Part shown: in pieces, positions 16,728-26,244 of the stretch
Layout: every line of letters starts with the position of its first letter
How positions within the stretch are numbered: the stretch's first letter is position 1
NCBI RefSeq assembly: GCF_900114995.1
Contig: NZ_FOUX01000001.1
Location: 62,001-126,000, forward strand
DNA from: Chitinophaga sp. YR627
GTDB taxonomy: Bacteria > Bacteroidota > Bacteroidia > Chitinophagales > Chitinophagaceae
Length of the DNA: 64,000 nucleotides
Reading direction: 5' to 3'
The notes under the pieces: model-generated
The model's database searches: none
What the model saw: the letters and a program-made list of their open reading frames with translations, nothing else
What the model was told of the DNA's origin: nothing
Program-made: the position numbers and the translations under genes

Positions 16728-18860
16728 TTATAGTCTGATACCTGCGAATGCTTTGAAAGATATCGGTGCACCCTCTATGTAGTAGTAGCTCCTTACGCCT
16801 TCATAGACTGAGCCTACCAGCATATCGCCACTGGAGAAATAACGTTTGTTGGTCAGGTTGTCGGCCACGACACGCAGATACCATTTCCCATGTGTATATG
16901 CGATACCGCCATCAAACTTTGTATAGCCTTTGAGATCGAATCCGGGTGTATAGGTCGCTGTTTTAGTAACAGAGTTATGTCCCAGACTCAGGCTTAAACG
17001 GGATACAGCTGTCAATGGAATCGCATACTGGATCCAGCTGTTGATGACCTGTTCCGGCGTAAAGGCCAGTTTATTCCCCTCATTCTCTTTATTGCTGTCT
17101 TTGCTGACGATCGCATGTGTATAGGAGTAGTTGGCCGATACGGACAGCCGGCTGGAAATACGTCCGGTGATATCGACTTCTGCACCGGTACTGGTTACCT
17201 GGCCGATCTGCCTTCTGAAACCAGGATGTTCCAGGTCGGACACCAGCAGGTTATTCTTGATGATCCTGTAACCGGCGATGCTGGTCATGAGTTTATGCTG
17301 AAACCATTCCTTTTTAGCGCCTGCTTCTATACTATTGCCACGTTGCGGATCGAATCGTTGTCCGCTGGCATCCACACCTGATTGTGGTATGAATGACTGA
17401 TCGTATAAAGCGTAAACAGCCATACTATTACCTAACAGCCGTGTAATGCCGAACCTGGGAGAGAAGGCAGTTTCATCCTTTTGCGGCTGTCTTGGGTTCG
17501 TAGTGACCGGTGTATTGATCGTGAAACGCCCACCGTAGTTGAACAGCCAGTTGGTATGAATACGGGTCGTGTTATAAAAGAATGCGGATGTCCAGTTATT
17601 CTCCCTGACGATCAATGCCGGCTTACCCAGCATTTTTACACTGTCAGTAGAGAGGCCATATTGTGGATGCGTTCTGTCGAACGTAAAGGCATATTGACCA
17701 TAGGCATTGACATAGTTATCCTTGCTATAATTGTAGTCGAGTCCGGCGACGAAGTTGTGCGTGATCTGCTGCCCCGTTTTAAAGTTGCCGCTGATATAAG
17801 CCTGTACGGCTGCCACACGACCGGTAATGCTATTGTTGACCGGCAGACGACGGGTAATGTTGGTACTGTCAAAGTTGATCAGCGAGTAGTTGTCTGATAT
17901 CAGGTACCATACCGCCGTGGAGTTGACCGTGTATTTTGATTGTACGGTCAGCCGCAGGTGATCATTAAAGCGGTGTTCAAAGGCGAGTCTGACGCTTTGT
18001 GATTTAGAACCTGATTGTGGCAGGTTAGGATCGCCTGCATAGTTGTTACCGATACGGTCTTTGAGTACCTCGGATTCGGTGCCGATCTTCGTCACACTGC
18101 TACCTCCGTCGGATAACATATGGATAAAGTTGTATTCAGCAAGCAGGGATGTCCGGCGACTGAAGTTGTACTGTATAACGGGGGAGGCTACATATTTCCT
18201 GGTTTTCAGGAAATCCTGGAAACTCTGTTGTTGCTGGTAGGCGCCATTCAGGCGATAGGAGAATCCTTTTTCTTTTACGGCACTACCCAGGTCCAGTGAT
18301 CCGCGCAGGAAGCCGAAGCTGCCACCGGAAAGTTCCAGTTGACGGATACGCTGTTGCCGGGGTGTTTTGGTTGTGATGTTGACGCTACCACCAGGATCAC
18401 CGGATGAGATAAGGAAACCAGCTGGTCCTTTTACAAAGTCAACCCGTTCAATAAAAGCTGCATCGTCTGTCAGGGCCCCCATCGTGCTACGTTGTGGCAT
18501 ACCATTGACATATGTTTCGGTATAGAAGCCCCGCATCATGACAGTGGCAGAAGCATCAAATACGGAGCTGTTATAGCCTATTTTAACGCCGCTGGCATTA
18601 CGGATGATATCTTTCAGTTCGAGACCTCCCTGTTCGCGTATGAGGTCGGCGGTAACACCGGTAATATTCTGTGGTATTTCCAGCATACGGCCTTCCATCC
18701 GGAGTGCCGGCGACATACTATCCGTGCGCATGTTCTTTTTCTTTTCCATGATCTCTATTTCCTTCAGGTGCTGCTTTCGCAGACTGTCGGTCTTTTGTTG
18801 CGCCTGTGCGCTCAATACCAGGAAGCATAAACTAAAAGGTATGGGTAGTGATCTTTTCAT
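16728..18860 (-). CDS. TonB-dependent siderophore-type outer-membrane receptor
   Basis: 710 aa from the preferred ATG at 18860 (MKRSLPIPFSLCFLVLSAQA is a clean signal peptide; the frame extends 4 codons further). The plug domain shows IPQNITGVTADLIREQGGLEL, VMMRGFYTETYVNGMPQR and ERVDFVKGPAGFLISSGDPGG, then VNITTKTP, typical of FhuA/ferrichrome-type siderophore receptors. The remainder is a 22-strand barrel ending ISFKAFAGIRL with the usual aromatic/hydrophobic last strand. It lacks the SusC-type carboxypeptidase domain. It lies between the ABC exporter genes and the lanthipeptide precursor, all on one strand with tight spacing, so it may belong to the lanthipeptide locus (uptake, sensing or immunity) or be an unrelated iron receptor. 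Confidence 0.88.
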   Translation of the reverse strand: MKRSLPIPFSLCFLVLSAQAQQKTDSLRKQHLKEIEIMEKKKNMRTDSMSPALRMEGRMLEIPQNITGVTADLIREQGGLELKDIIRNASGVKIGYNSSVFDASATVMMRGFYTETYVNGMPQRSTMGALTDDAAFIERVDFVKGPAGFLISSGDPGGSVNITTKTPRQQRIRQLELSGGSFGFLRGSLDLGSAVKEKGFSYRLNGAYQQQQSFQDFLKTRKYVASPVIQYNFSRRTSLLAEYNFIHMLSDGGSSVTKIGTESEVLKDRIGNNYAGDPNLPQSGSKSQSVRLAFEHRFNDHLRLTVQSKYTVNSTAVWYLISDNYSLINFDSTNITRRLPVNNSITGRVAAVQAYISGNFKTGQQITHNFVAGLDYNYSKDNYVNAYGQYAFTFDRTHPQYGLSTDSVKMLGKPALIVRENNWTSAFFYNTTRIHTNWLFNYGGRFTINTPVTTNPRQPQKDETAFSPRFGITRLLGNSMAVYALYDQSFIPQSGVDASGQRFDPQRGNSIEAGAKKEWFQHKLMTSIAGYRIIKNNLLVSDLEHPGFRRQIGQVTSTGAEVDITGRISSRLSVSANYSYTHAIVSKDSNKENEGNKLAFTPEQVINSWIQYAIPLTAVSRLSLSLGHNSVTKTATYTPGFDLKGYTKFDGGIAYTHGKWYLRVVADNLTNKRYFSSGDMLVGSVYEGVRSYYYIEGAPISFKAFAGIRL

Positions 18861-18885
18861 CAGCCTGATCATTTGAATGATTGAT

Positions 18886-20334
18886 TTAAATACTGTGTCT
18901 TGTATGGCGTTGTCGTAACAGGAAAGTACCTGTCAGTAATAGTTCGGCAGCAAGTAATAACAGGTAGCAACCACCCTGGATCTGTTCTTTCCGGCTATCG
19001 GGACGATAGGAGGGATGATAGACGGGTAGTGACCGGTAATCATCAGGACCGAACTTTTTATCATTGAAATGATAGCTATACAGGAATGATTTCCAGTGTT
19101 GCCGGAAGAGCGCTGTTTGTTGCTGGAAATAGGCGTAATCAGCGATGTCGGTATGCGCAACGCTGTTCAGCAGCGACTGTGTGTACACAGCCGGGTTATA
19201 CCGGTAAGACCGGTTGATCTGCTGTATCTCCTGCGTCTGATTGATATCCCGCTGTGCGGTGAACCGTTGCATACGACGTGCTACCAGGTCATAATAGGCC
19301 ATCATTCTCCGGGTACTGGCAGCACTGGTATCATAAGCCTGGCTATTACGATAAGCGGGATATACTGCATAGAAACTATCCAGTACCTGCTTTTGGGGCA
19401 GGTCCCAGGTGTCCCATTCAATCTCTCTTTGCCGGGAGGCCAGCATTGCTGTGTTTTCATCTTTATCCGGCTGACTGAGTCCGAAGCTGAAGACTGCAGG
19501 CAGGACGACGAGCAGGAAGATCCAGGCGCAAAGCATGGTAATCAGACTGACAGCCGTCCCTGTATTACATGCAAGGAGTAACCATATTATACCGGTCCAT
19601 ACCGCCAGATAGGCGGCGCTGATCAGTAACCAGCTCAGGGTATCTGCGATGGCAGGCGTCCGCGTCAATGAGATGCTCAGTAATGTGAGCAGCAATACAC
19701 AGCATAAGATCACAGCGTATCTGATCAGCAGGCGTAAGAATAAGAGTCCGGCGATACCGCCTTTCTGAATGATCAGCAGCGAAAGGGTTCCCTGCTCTTT
19801 TTCCTGTGCCAGGAGATTGTAACTCGTACATATCAGCGCCAGGGGCAGCAGGTAGATGATGAGAAATGATATATCAAAGTTGCCGGTCAGCAGATGCTGT
19901 GGATTATTGATCTTTTCTTCGACAGGGACATACGTTTCTTTTATCGTGACAGGGGCATAATACCTGGTCATATCACTCATGCCGATAGAAAGCCCTGAAA
20001 AGGCAGCTGGTGGGTGCATGACTGTTTTGTGCAAACGATAGTCTATTACCGCAGGATGTGACGCGGATATATACGCTGCTTTTCCTTCAGGTGTGGAAGT
20101 GTCCGCAGAAAGTCCCTTATACAGCTTATCGTATTGGATACTGTAATCAGTCCGGATACTATCGAGTGTATTCAGTTGATGTACCCGGATATGATGGCCA
20201 AACAACACGGCGGCGGTTCCTGCTGCCAGTATGATCAGCAGGAGGGCAGGAAGGATACCTGTGCGGAGTAAGGTATGCAGCTCGAAATAAATGATCTGCT
20301 TACAGCTGTTGATTTTGTTATTCAATACCTGCAT
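18886..20334 (-). CDS. ABC-2 type permease with DUF3526 region (second of two)
   Basis: About 482 aa. The longest frame starts at a TTG (20343); the ATG at 20334 is the better start and overlaps the preceding gene. There is one N-terminal membrane helix (LLIILAAGTAAVLFG), a large extracytoplasmic domain (about 45-155) and five more helices, including LLIIQKGGIAGLLFLRLLIRY, where EKEQGTLSLL is the ABC-2 coupling motif. The layout is that of DUF3526 permeases, which come in pairs with one ATPase. Substrate unknown; position next to the precursor suggests lanthipeptide export or immunity. Confidence 0.8.
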   Translation of the reverse strand: MQVLNNKINSCKQIIYFELHTLLRTGILPALLLIILAAGTAAVLFGHHIRVHQLNTLDSIRTDYSIQYDKLYKGLSADTSTPEGKAAYISASHPAVIDYRLHKTVMHPPAAFSGLSIGMSDMTRYYAPVTIKETYVPVEEKINNPQHLLTGNFDISFLIIYLLPLALICTSYNLLAQEKEQGTLSLLIIQKGGIAGLLFLRLLIRYAVILCCVLLLTLLSISLTRTPAIADTLSWLLISAAYLAVWTGIIWLLLACNTGTAVSLITMLCAWIFLLVVLPAVFSFGLSQPDKDENTAMLASRQREIEWDTWDLPQKQVLDSFYAVYPAYRNSQAYDTSAASTRRMMAYYDLVARRMQRFTAQRDINQTQEIQQINRSYRYNPAVYTQSLLNSVAHTDIADYAYFQQQTALFRQHWKSFLYSYHFNDKKFGPDDYRSLPVYHPSYRPDSRKEQIQGGCYLLLLAAELLLTGTFLLRQRHTRHSI

Positions 20335-21742
20335 GTCGTGCAATGATTTGTAATAAACAGATACTGATGGTCAGCCATAATACAAGCGAGGAGATCATCA
20401 TCCACTGGCTTTTTAATACCTGGCTTACAGCAGGAGGCTTATAATGGAAAGCGGGAATGCTGCTGTAAAAAGCCGTATTTACCTTCCAGTGACTGTCGTT
20501 TGTTTTACTTCCACGATAGGCCAGTTCATTATTCAGCCGGCGGATAAAGTCGTTACGGTATTGTCTGGCCGCCTTGTCCAGTTGTTGCTGATGGAAGTAA
20601 TCTGTAGCGCACAATGCCATTGACAGATTGCGTATTGCCAGATAGGGATCAGCCAGGGCCAGATAGTTGCTGTACCTGTTTTGTAGTTGTATGATACTGT
20701 CTGTTTTTGCCGTGTAAATATCATAGACCATTTGTGCATAATCTTCCGAGGACTGGAGCAGAATGGCATTCAGGTTAACTGGTAACTGATCGGTACTGTT
20801 AACATGATATCGCTTTAATACAGCGTCGGTAAGCTGTTGTTGTCTTTCTTCTCTGGAAGAGTGACCGTCTATCCCCATTTTAATCGCCTTCTCTATCTTT
20901 TCCTGTTGCTGGTATTGAGAAGGAAGCGGATGTAATTCACCGGCAATACCCGCACCCAGTCTTGGTAACAGAATATTCCAGACTAACCAGCAGCCGGTCA
21001 GGAGGAGCAATGATTGTCTGGCATTTTTAGCAATGGCAGATATAGCGACCGCGATCATTACAAAAATGCTGCAATAGATGCTGTAAGCGATGACCAGGAA
21101 TAATATTGAGAGGTACGTTGTTTTATCAATAGTGGCTGTACCAGCGAAAAGTAGTGCCGGCAGGTAGATGAGTAAGCTCCCCAGCAGCATGCCGTTCATC
21201 ACCAGCAGATAATACTTTGTTTTACTCTTCAGGAGGATGCCTTGTGTAGCTCCCTGGATCAGCAGGAGACGCAATGTGCCGGTTGTTTTCTCCTGTGTGT
21301 AACTATTGTAGCAGCTGAAGATGATAAACAGGGGAAAGAATAGCTGTAATACACTGGCGATGGTCAGACTGCCGAAACGCGTATAGGTATCGGCTGGGCG
21401 TAGTGCAGGAGTGGCCATGGTATGTTGCAGATGTGCTTCAACACGCATGGAAGTACCGGTGACGGTTTCCAGTCCGCTGTCGAAATTGCTCAGCAGCATG
21501 ACCGGTTTAAATATATAAGTGCCAAAGTGAGCCGCACCATGCGGATCACCGGTTTTAAGTTGTTCCCATTGCTGGCGGAAGTGTGCATTTGCAGCTAATC
21601 TGTTCCTGCTTATTTGTGCTGAGCGGCTGTGCGTACCGGCAAAGGCGATACCCAGCAATACTAACAGGGACAGTGATACTGCCGGTAAGGCATAGGTACG
21701 CAATCCCCCCAGCCACTCTTTGGTTGTGAGTAGTAGATACAT
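20318..21742 (-). CDS. ABC-2 type permease with DUF3526 region (first of two)
   Basis: 474 aa inner-membrane protein, paralogous to the next gene: an N-terminal helix (ALPAVSLSLLVLLGIAFAG), an extracytoplasmic domain (about 35-150), then FSCYNSYTQEKTTGTLRLLLIQG, the same coupling motif as its partner, and several helices up to the C-terminal MMISSLVLWLTISICLLQII. It overlaps its partner's start by 17 bp and follows the ATPase by 23 bp, so the three make one exporter. Confidence 0.82.
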   Translation of the reverse strand: MYLLLTTKEWLGGLRTYALPAVSLSLLVLLGIAFAGTHSRSAQISRNRLAANAHFRQQWEQLKTGDPHGAAHFGTYIFKPVMLLSNFDSGLETVTGTSMRVEAHLQHTMATPALRPADTYTRFGSLTIASVLQLFFPLFIIFSCYNSYTQEKTTGTLRLLLIQGATQGILLKSKTKYYLLVMNGMLLGSLLIYLPALLFAGTATIDKTTYLSILFLVIAYSIYCSIFVMIAVAISAIAKNARQSLLLLTGCWLVWNILLPRLGAGIAGELHPLPSQYQQQEKIEKAIKMGIDGHSSREERQQQLTDAVLKRYHVNSTDQLPVNLNAILLQSSEDYAQMVYDIYTAKTDSIIQLQNRYSNYLALADPYLAIRNLSMALCATDYFHQQQLDKAARQYRNDFIRRLNNELAYRGSKTNDSHWKVNTAFYSSIPAFHYKPPAVSQVLKSQWMMISSLVLWLTISICLLQIIARHAGIE

Positions 21743-21765
21743 GTTGTGAAATATGGATGATTTGA

Positions 21766-22470
21766 TCAGACGGTACGCATGTGTTCCATGTAGATATTTT
21801 CAAGCGTGTAATGATCTACAGCATCGGCTTCCATATCGGCAATCAGTCGTCCGTTCTTCATGATGCCTATCCGGGTGGCTACTTCCCGGGCACGATACAG
21901 ATCATGCGTCGCCATCAGGACCGCTCTGCCTTCTTCGCTAAAGCGGCGGAGCAGATCGGAAAACTCATTACTGGCATGTGGGTCTAAGCCCGAAGTGGGT
22001 TCATCGAGTAACAGCACCTGGGCATTCTTGGCAGCAGCGATCGCAATACCTACTTTCTGACGCATCCCTTTGGAATAGGTCTTCACTCTTCTGTGGATCG
22101 CATGTTCCTGTAGTCCCGCTTTCAGTAATAATGTGGTATAATGTTCCCGTGTATGATGATGGCCTGTGAGGGAATCAAAAAAGATGAGATTTTCGAGTCC
22201 TGTCAGGTGTGCATACAGCATAACGGTTTCGGGTATGTAAGCAATATGTTGTCTTGCCTGTGGCAGTTGTTGTGCGACATCAATTCCATTGACCAGGGCA
22301 CGGCCACTGGTGGGTGCAACAAAGCCGAGAAAACAATTGACAGTGGTGGTTTTACCTGCGCCATTAGGACCAAGCAAACAGAAGATCTCACCTTTTTGTA
22401 CGGTAAGGTCAAGCGCGTGCAGCGCTGTATGCCGGCCAAATTGTTTGGTCAGCGCAATAGCTTGCAACAT
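21766..22470 (-). CDS. ABC transporter ATP-binding protein
   Basis: 234 aa, a full nucleotide-binding domain: Walker A GPNGAGKTTTVN (about 34-45), Q-loop region IPETVMLY, signature YSKGMRQKVGIA (LSGGQ variant, about 133), Walker B VLLLDEPTSGLD (about 153-164) and the H-loop ATHD. It resembles the DrrA/NosF/BcrA class that energises ABC-2 permeases, here the two DUF3526 proteins that follow. Such systems commonly export or give immunity to lantibiotics (compare LanFEG), which is my preferred but unproved role. Confidence 0.88.
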   Translation of the reverse strand: MLQAIALTKQFGRHTALHALDLTVQKGEIFCLLGPNGAGKTTTVNCFLGFVAPTSGRALVNGIDVAQQLPQARQHIAYIPETVMLYAHLTGLENLIFFDSLTGHHHTREHYTTLLLKAGLQEHAIHRRVKTYSKGMRQKVGIAIAAAKNAQVLLLDEPTSGLDPHASNEFSDLLRRFSEEGRAVLMATHDLYRAREVATRIGIMKNGRLIADMEADAVDHYTLENIYMEHMRTV

Positions 22471-22521
22471 AATATAGGAGAATACGGTGATAAAGGATCT
22501 ATCAGAAAAGTGTGTAGGGTA

Positions 22522-22830
22522 TTAAATAAAGCGGGCAGGAGGGCCTCTTCCTGATAGTACGGCGGATAGATCAACCGGCTGCTCAGCAGCGTAGTATACG
22601 TCTGTAATGATATAATAAAATGGCGTCTGTTGTACTACTGGTATTGTCGGCAATACAGCATCTTTACAAAGATGATAATCACAGATAGCACATTCGTGAG
22701 CGCTTTTAAAGAAGGGAACAGATAAGTCAGCGTGGTATTTGCCAGCACGGGCATCATGGCGATGAAAGGTCTTTAATCCCTGTACATACATAAGCACTGA
22801 CAGCAGAAGAAAGGCTGTCAGTTTTCGCAT
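22522..22830 (-). CDS. Small exported His/Cys protein, DUF2946-like
   Basis: The longest frame is 132 aa from 22920, but a good promoter (22859-22889) lies inside it, so the start is more likely the ATG at 22830 (102 aa, MRKLTAFLLLSVLMYVQGL, a signal-like helix). The mature part has FHRHD, then HECAICDYHLCKDA, a probable metal-binding cluster like that in DUF2946-type proteins. Later segments are weakly conserved in appearance. It lies 51 bp before the ABC ATPase gene and may be the first gene of the minus-strand operon that ends with the precursor peptide. Metal handling is a guess from the Cys/His pattern. Confidence 0.6.
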   Translation of the reverse strand: MRKLTAFLLLSVLMYVQGLKTFHRHDARAGKYHADLSVPFFKSAHECAICDYHLCKDAVLPTIPVVQQTPFYYIITDVYYAAEQPVDLSAVLSGRGPPARFI

Positions 22831-22858
22831 AAACGTATGTTGGGTTTCACGCATGGCA

Positions 22859-22889
22859 TAAAGATATACAAATGTAACAATGTTGCAAA
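22859..22889 (-). promoter_or_regulatory. Bacteroidota-type promoter
   Basis: On the minus strand TTTG (22889-22886), 19 nt, TATCTTTA (22866-22859), one base from TAnnTTTG. It would drive the small His/Cys protein and perhaps the ABC-TonB receptor-precursor operon. Confidence 0.5.
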
Positions 22890-22933
22890 AAATAAATAAG
22901 AAATATTTTAGTGCAGACATTGATTATAGCGCG

Positions 22934-23767
22934 CTATTGCTGATAGGCCTGTAATCCGGTGAGTGCATCTGTGATCTTTTTTTTCCAGCGTGCCTGTGCT
23001 TCGGCATTTAAACCATGTTCTGTTTCTGCATCATATAAGGCCTGTTGTTCTCTGTATAACTCATAGGTTTGCAGGAAGGCGTCTTTGGAGATCCTGGCGA
23101 CATTAACGGGCGTGAGGTTGGTGGCGGCCAGTGTCTTTCGCAGACTTCTTGCATATGCTTCACACAGATCAAAATGCAGTTGTTCATGTGCCAACAGGGC
23201 TGGTGTTTGCTGATTTGGTCTGACACTACTCTGGTAACAGATAAATTCACTGGTGACGATCACCCTGGCTTTGCCAGGTGTACTGCCTGTGTCGATCTTT
23301 ATTCCGAAACGGCAGGAAGTTCTTGCACCTACATTGGCTTCGCGGATCGTTGAGGGGTTGCCTTTATAGTCTTCCCAGCTGAGTGTACGTTCGGGATGCC
23401 AGGTAAATTTCCGCTCATAGGCTTTGGGATGATCAACGCGGTATAAATTAGCCGTGATCTGTTCACAGTTGTTGCCGGTGCGAGGTGTTCTATAGTCTGT
23501 GATCTTAATGAGGTTTGCACCACGGGCTCTTGCTGTCTGTTGCATACGGGAGATGATGTCCTCGTAGGTACAGGCAGGAGCGATGTCATTACCGGCTGAG
23601 TGAATGGTACCTGCTTTTTGTCCGCCGCTGAACCGGTCAGCTTCTTCCAGCACTACTACAAAAGCTGTATCGGACAAAGGTGTCAGGGTCGCAACGGCAG
23701 GTCCCTGTAACCGGGGAGAACAGGCAAAGCAGCAGATAAGCGGAAGGAAATACAATATTTTTCTCAT
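22934..23767 (-). CDS. DUF922-type lipoprotein, predicted metalloprotease
   Basis: 277 aa with a lipoprotein signal (FLPLICCFAC, lipid Cys about residue 16). The second half matches DUF922, a putative zinc-protease family: RTLSWEDYKG (about 127-136), VGARTSC, VTSEFICYQSS and the metal motif HEQLHFDLCEAYARSL (about 194-209, HExxH-like with His194, Glu195 and His198). The first half (about 25-110) is a small alpha/beta domain with the phrase ARARGANLIKITDYR, seen in other Bacteroidota lipoproteins. It stands alone between the ABC operon and an MFS gene. Target unknown. Confidence 0.72.
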   Translation of the reverse strand: MRKILYFLPLICCFACSPRLQGPAVATLTPLSDTAFVVVLEEADRFSGGQKAGTIHSAGNDIAPACTYEDIISRMQQTARARGANLIKITDYRTPRTGNNCEQITANLYRVDHPKAYERKFTWHPERTLSWEDYKGNPSTIREANVGARTSCRFGIKIDTGSTPGKARVIVTSEFICYQSSVRPNQQTPALLAHEQLHFDLCEAYARSLRKTLAATNLTPVNVARISKDAFLQTYELYREQQALYDAETEHGLNAEAQARWKKKITDALTGLQAYQQ

Positions 23768-23830
23768 GGATGAAATGAATGATCAGACTCATCCTAAACT
23801 ACAGAAAATATGCCGTATTTCCTGCCGGGT

Positions 23831-25039
23831 TTAAGCTGGTTGTAAATCCTGTTTTATCTGCAGGCGGTTGGTGAAAAACACTAATAGTAACAGGGTCAGG
23901 GCCGTACAGCCGAACATTACCGTCGCCATGACATTAGCGGTGCCGTTGAAAAAGAAGTTGACAGTCCAGGAGGCGATAACGCCAGCGATCATCTGTATGG
24001 ATCCTAATACAGCCGAGGCCCTTCCTGCTGCCGCTGTGAAAGGACGGAGCGCCAGTGCTGTGGTATTCGGATTGAGGAAACCCAGACAAAAGAGGAACAG
24101 GAAAGTAAAGCAGAGGGTCATTGGTGCACCGGCAATACCCATGGTGGTGCTGATCAGCAACAATAGTCCTGTTATAAACAGCATGATAGCGGCATAAAAG
24201 GAGATGTGTGTGCTGTCATACCTGTTGAGTAATACACGGTTGATCTGACTGCCGGAGATCAATCCACAGGCGTTGAAGGCAAAAGCCCAGCTATAGGCGG
24301 TATCGCTGAAACCAAACCTGGTCATAAATACAAAAGGAGAACCCGCGATATAGGCATAGAGTCCGGCGTAACTGATACCTCCTGCCAGGGTATATACCAG
24401 GAAGGTGGGCTTTTTCAATACGGAGATATATTCCGGTAACACGTCTTTAATGCGGAGGGATACGCGGGGATCGGGTGTTTTGGTTTCCGGTAACAATTTA
24501 TAGGTGGCTATCAGTAAAGCGAGCGCGATCAGCGCCATTACACCAAATACCCATCTCCAGCCGGCAATAGTATTGACAATACCCCCGATCGCAGGCGCAA
24601 TGATAGGCGCGATGCCCATTACCAGTACCAGCAGGGATAGTACCCTGGCGGTGTCTTTTGGCGGAAAAAGGTCCCTTACGATCGCCCTGGCTGCCACCAT
24701 CCCCACACAGCCACCCAGTGCCATAAAGAGGCGTACTGACACCAGCATATTAATATTTACAGAAAAGGCGCAGGCAAGTGTTGCGATCAGGTATATCAAC
24801 AGACCGGCATATAAGGGCCTTTTACGGCCGAAACGATCGATCAGGATACCATATATCAGCTGACCGGCACAAAGTCCGGCATAATAGCTTGTAAGCGAAT
24901 ATCCGACATGTGCAATATCCGTTTTCAGGGAAGAGGCAATAGCCGGAAACGCTGGTAGGTACATGTCGATAGAAAAAGGACTGAGCGCAATGAGCAGGCC
25001 CAGAATAAGGATAATGATGGTATGTTGCTTGTTTTGCAT
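23831..25039 (-). CDS. Bcr/CflA-type MFS drug exporter
   Basis: 402 aa, 12 predicted membrane helices, with Bcr/CflA signatures: LSPFSIDMYLPAFPAI at TM1, GQLIYGILIDRFGRKRPLYAG (motif A, about 60-80), RLFMALGGCVGMVAARAIVRDLF (motif B region) and GIAPIIAPAIGGIV (motif C). It pumps drugs out by proton exchange across the inner membrane. It is divergent from an AraC regulator, which probably controls it. Confidence 0.88.
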   Translation of the reverse strand: MQNKQHTIIILILGLLIALSPFSIDMYLPAFPAIASSLKTDIAHVGYSLTSYYAGLCAGQLIYGILIDRFGRKRPLYAGLLIYLIATLACAFSVNINMLVSVRLFMALGGCVGMVAARAIVRDLFPPKDTARVLSLLVLVMGIAPIIAPAIGGIVNTIAGWRWVFGVMALIALALLIATYKLLPETKTPDPRVSLRIKDVLPEYISVLKKPTFLVYTLAGGISYAGLYAYIAGSPFVFMTRFGFSDTAYSWAFAFNACGLISGSQINRVLLNRYDSTHISFYAAIMLFITGLLLLISTTMGIAGAPMTLCFTFLFLFCLGFLNPNTTALALRPFTAAAGRASAVLGSIQMIAGVIASWTVNFFFNGTANVMATVMFGCTALTLLLLVFFTNRLQIKQDLQPA

Positions 25040-25154
25040 GTTGTCAGATTACTGCTGCAAAGTTGGGTATTTGCGGAGGGTGGTAAGGAGACTTTTAAGC
25101 ATATTTTGGATACAAACCGAACATGGCTTACAGTAAATGCCTTTAAAAATGGGG

Positions 25155-25162
25155 TATCTTTG
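25155..25162 (+). promoter_or_regulatory. -7 promoter element of the AraC gene
   Basis: TATCTTTG matches TAnnTTTG exactly, 28 nt before the ATG at 25191. A clear -33 TTTG is absent, which would fit a regulated promoter. Confidence 0.45.
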
Positions 25163-25190
25163 TATAGAAAGGGATATTTTTCGAACATGA

Positions 25191-26081
25191 ATGCCGGCTG
25201 TTATGAAACAGATCAATAAATACGAAGGGCTATATGGCGACCGGGATGCCAAACCGGATGCCGGGTATATATTTTCTGAACTGCTGGGTACCAGGAGCTG
25301 GAAGTTTGACTGGAATATCGAGCCACATATACACCCGTCCATTTATCAGCTGTTTTTCTTTGAGGAAGGGAAGCTGACTTTTTTTGAGGCGGATAGTCAG
25401 CGGGAACTACAGACGCCCTGTATGTTACTGATCCCACCTATGGCGTTACATGGATTCAGGTATGAGACAGTTGCCGGTGGAAGGATATTGACATTGTCTG
25501 ACGTCATGCTGGATACATTGTTTCCCGAATCAGCACTATTGGCGCCTATGTTGACAACGATCCGCTGTTTTGCAGATTTCAGCGGTCCCTATACGGCTGA
25601 AGATATCCTGGCTTTAATAAAAGAAGTGGATAAAGAGTTGTTTGGTGATCTGCCGGAAAAGAAGACGATGTTACGGATCTGTCTGCAGAAGTTATTCCTG
25701 GCCGTCTATCGTTTGTGGCAGGATCAGCAATCAACGGGTACGCTATCGGATCATCATTCCCTGGGTTATTTCAGACGATTTCAACAGCGCATAAGAGAAG
25801 AAGGTTTGCGGTATACGATTGCGCAATTTGCAGAAGAACTGGGTATTACCACTGTGCATCTGAATCGTATCTGCCGGGAAGTGATCGGTAAATCTGCGGG
25901 TCAGTTAGTACAGGACCATATTTTAGAAGAAGCGAAAAAGTACCTGACATATACCTCCTATACTGTTTCGGAAATTGCGTATCTGCTCAACTTTGAATAT
26001 CCGAATTACTTTGCACGGTTCTTCAGAAAACATGCGGGAGTTTCTCCAAAAGAGTTCAGGACAAAAAAAACAGGGCATTGA
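25191..26081 (+). CDS. AraC-family regulator with cupin sensor
   Basis: 296 aa. Residues about 20-110 are a cupin-like sensor (PHIHPSIYQLFFFEEGKLTFF, then LLIPPMALHGFRYE). The last about 100 residues form the two-helix-turn-helix AraC DNA-binding domain: YTIAQFAEELGITTVHLNRICREVIG (first) and YTVSEIAYLLNFEYPNYFARFFRKHAG (second), ending VSPKEFRT. It lies divergent from the Bcr/CflA pump with 150 bp between, so it probably regulates it. The cupin type is similar to that in aromatic-compound regulators such as PobR/HpaA; the ligand is unknown. Confidence 0.87.
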   Translation: MPAVMKQINKYEGLYGDRDAKPDAGYIFSELLGTRSWKFDWNIEPHIHPSIYQLFFFEEGKLTFFEADSQRELQTPCMLLIPPMALHGFRYETVAGGRILTLSDVMLDTLFPESALLAPMLTTIRCFADFSGPYTAEDILALIKEVDKELFGDLPEKKTMLRICLQKLFLAVYRLWQDQQSTGTLSDHHSLGYFRRFQQRIREEGLRYTIAQFAEELGITTVHLNRICREVIGKSAGQLVQDHILEEAKKYLTYTSYTVSEIAYLLNFEYPNYFARFFRKHAGVSPKEFRTKKTGH

Positions 26082-26174
26082 AAATAAAGAACTGGGTCTT
26101 ACAACCGCAATAGTAGACGACGATACTTGATCAAGTACTCTCTTCCTGCACCCTGTAAATTATTAGTACATTAA

Positions 26175-26206
26175 TTTGGTGGACTAATAAATACTTTCTA
26201 TTTTTG
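26175..26206 (+). promoter_or_regulatory. Promoter of the SusC/sulfatase operon
   Basis: TTTG (26175-26178), 20 nt, TATTTTTG (26199-26206), an exact -33/-7 match for Bacteroidota. The predicted start (about 26213) gives a leader of about 400 nt before the SusC ATG at 26614, in which the poly-cysteine frame begins about 32 nt in. Confidence 0.65.
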
Positions 26207-26244
26207 GTCCTATAACCAGCGTATTCCCCTGTAATTTATTACCA

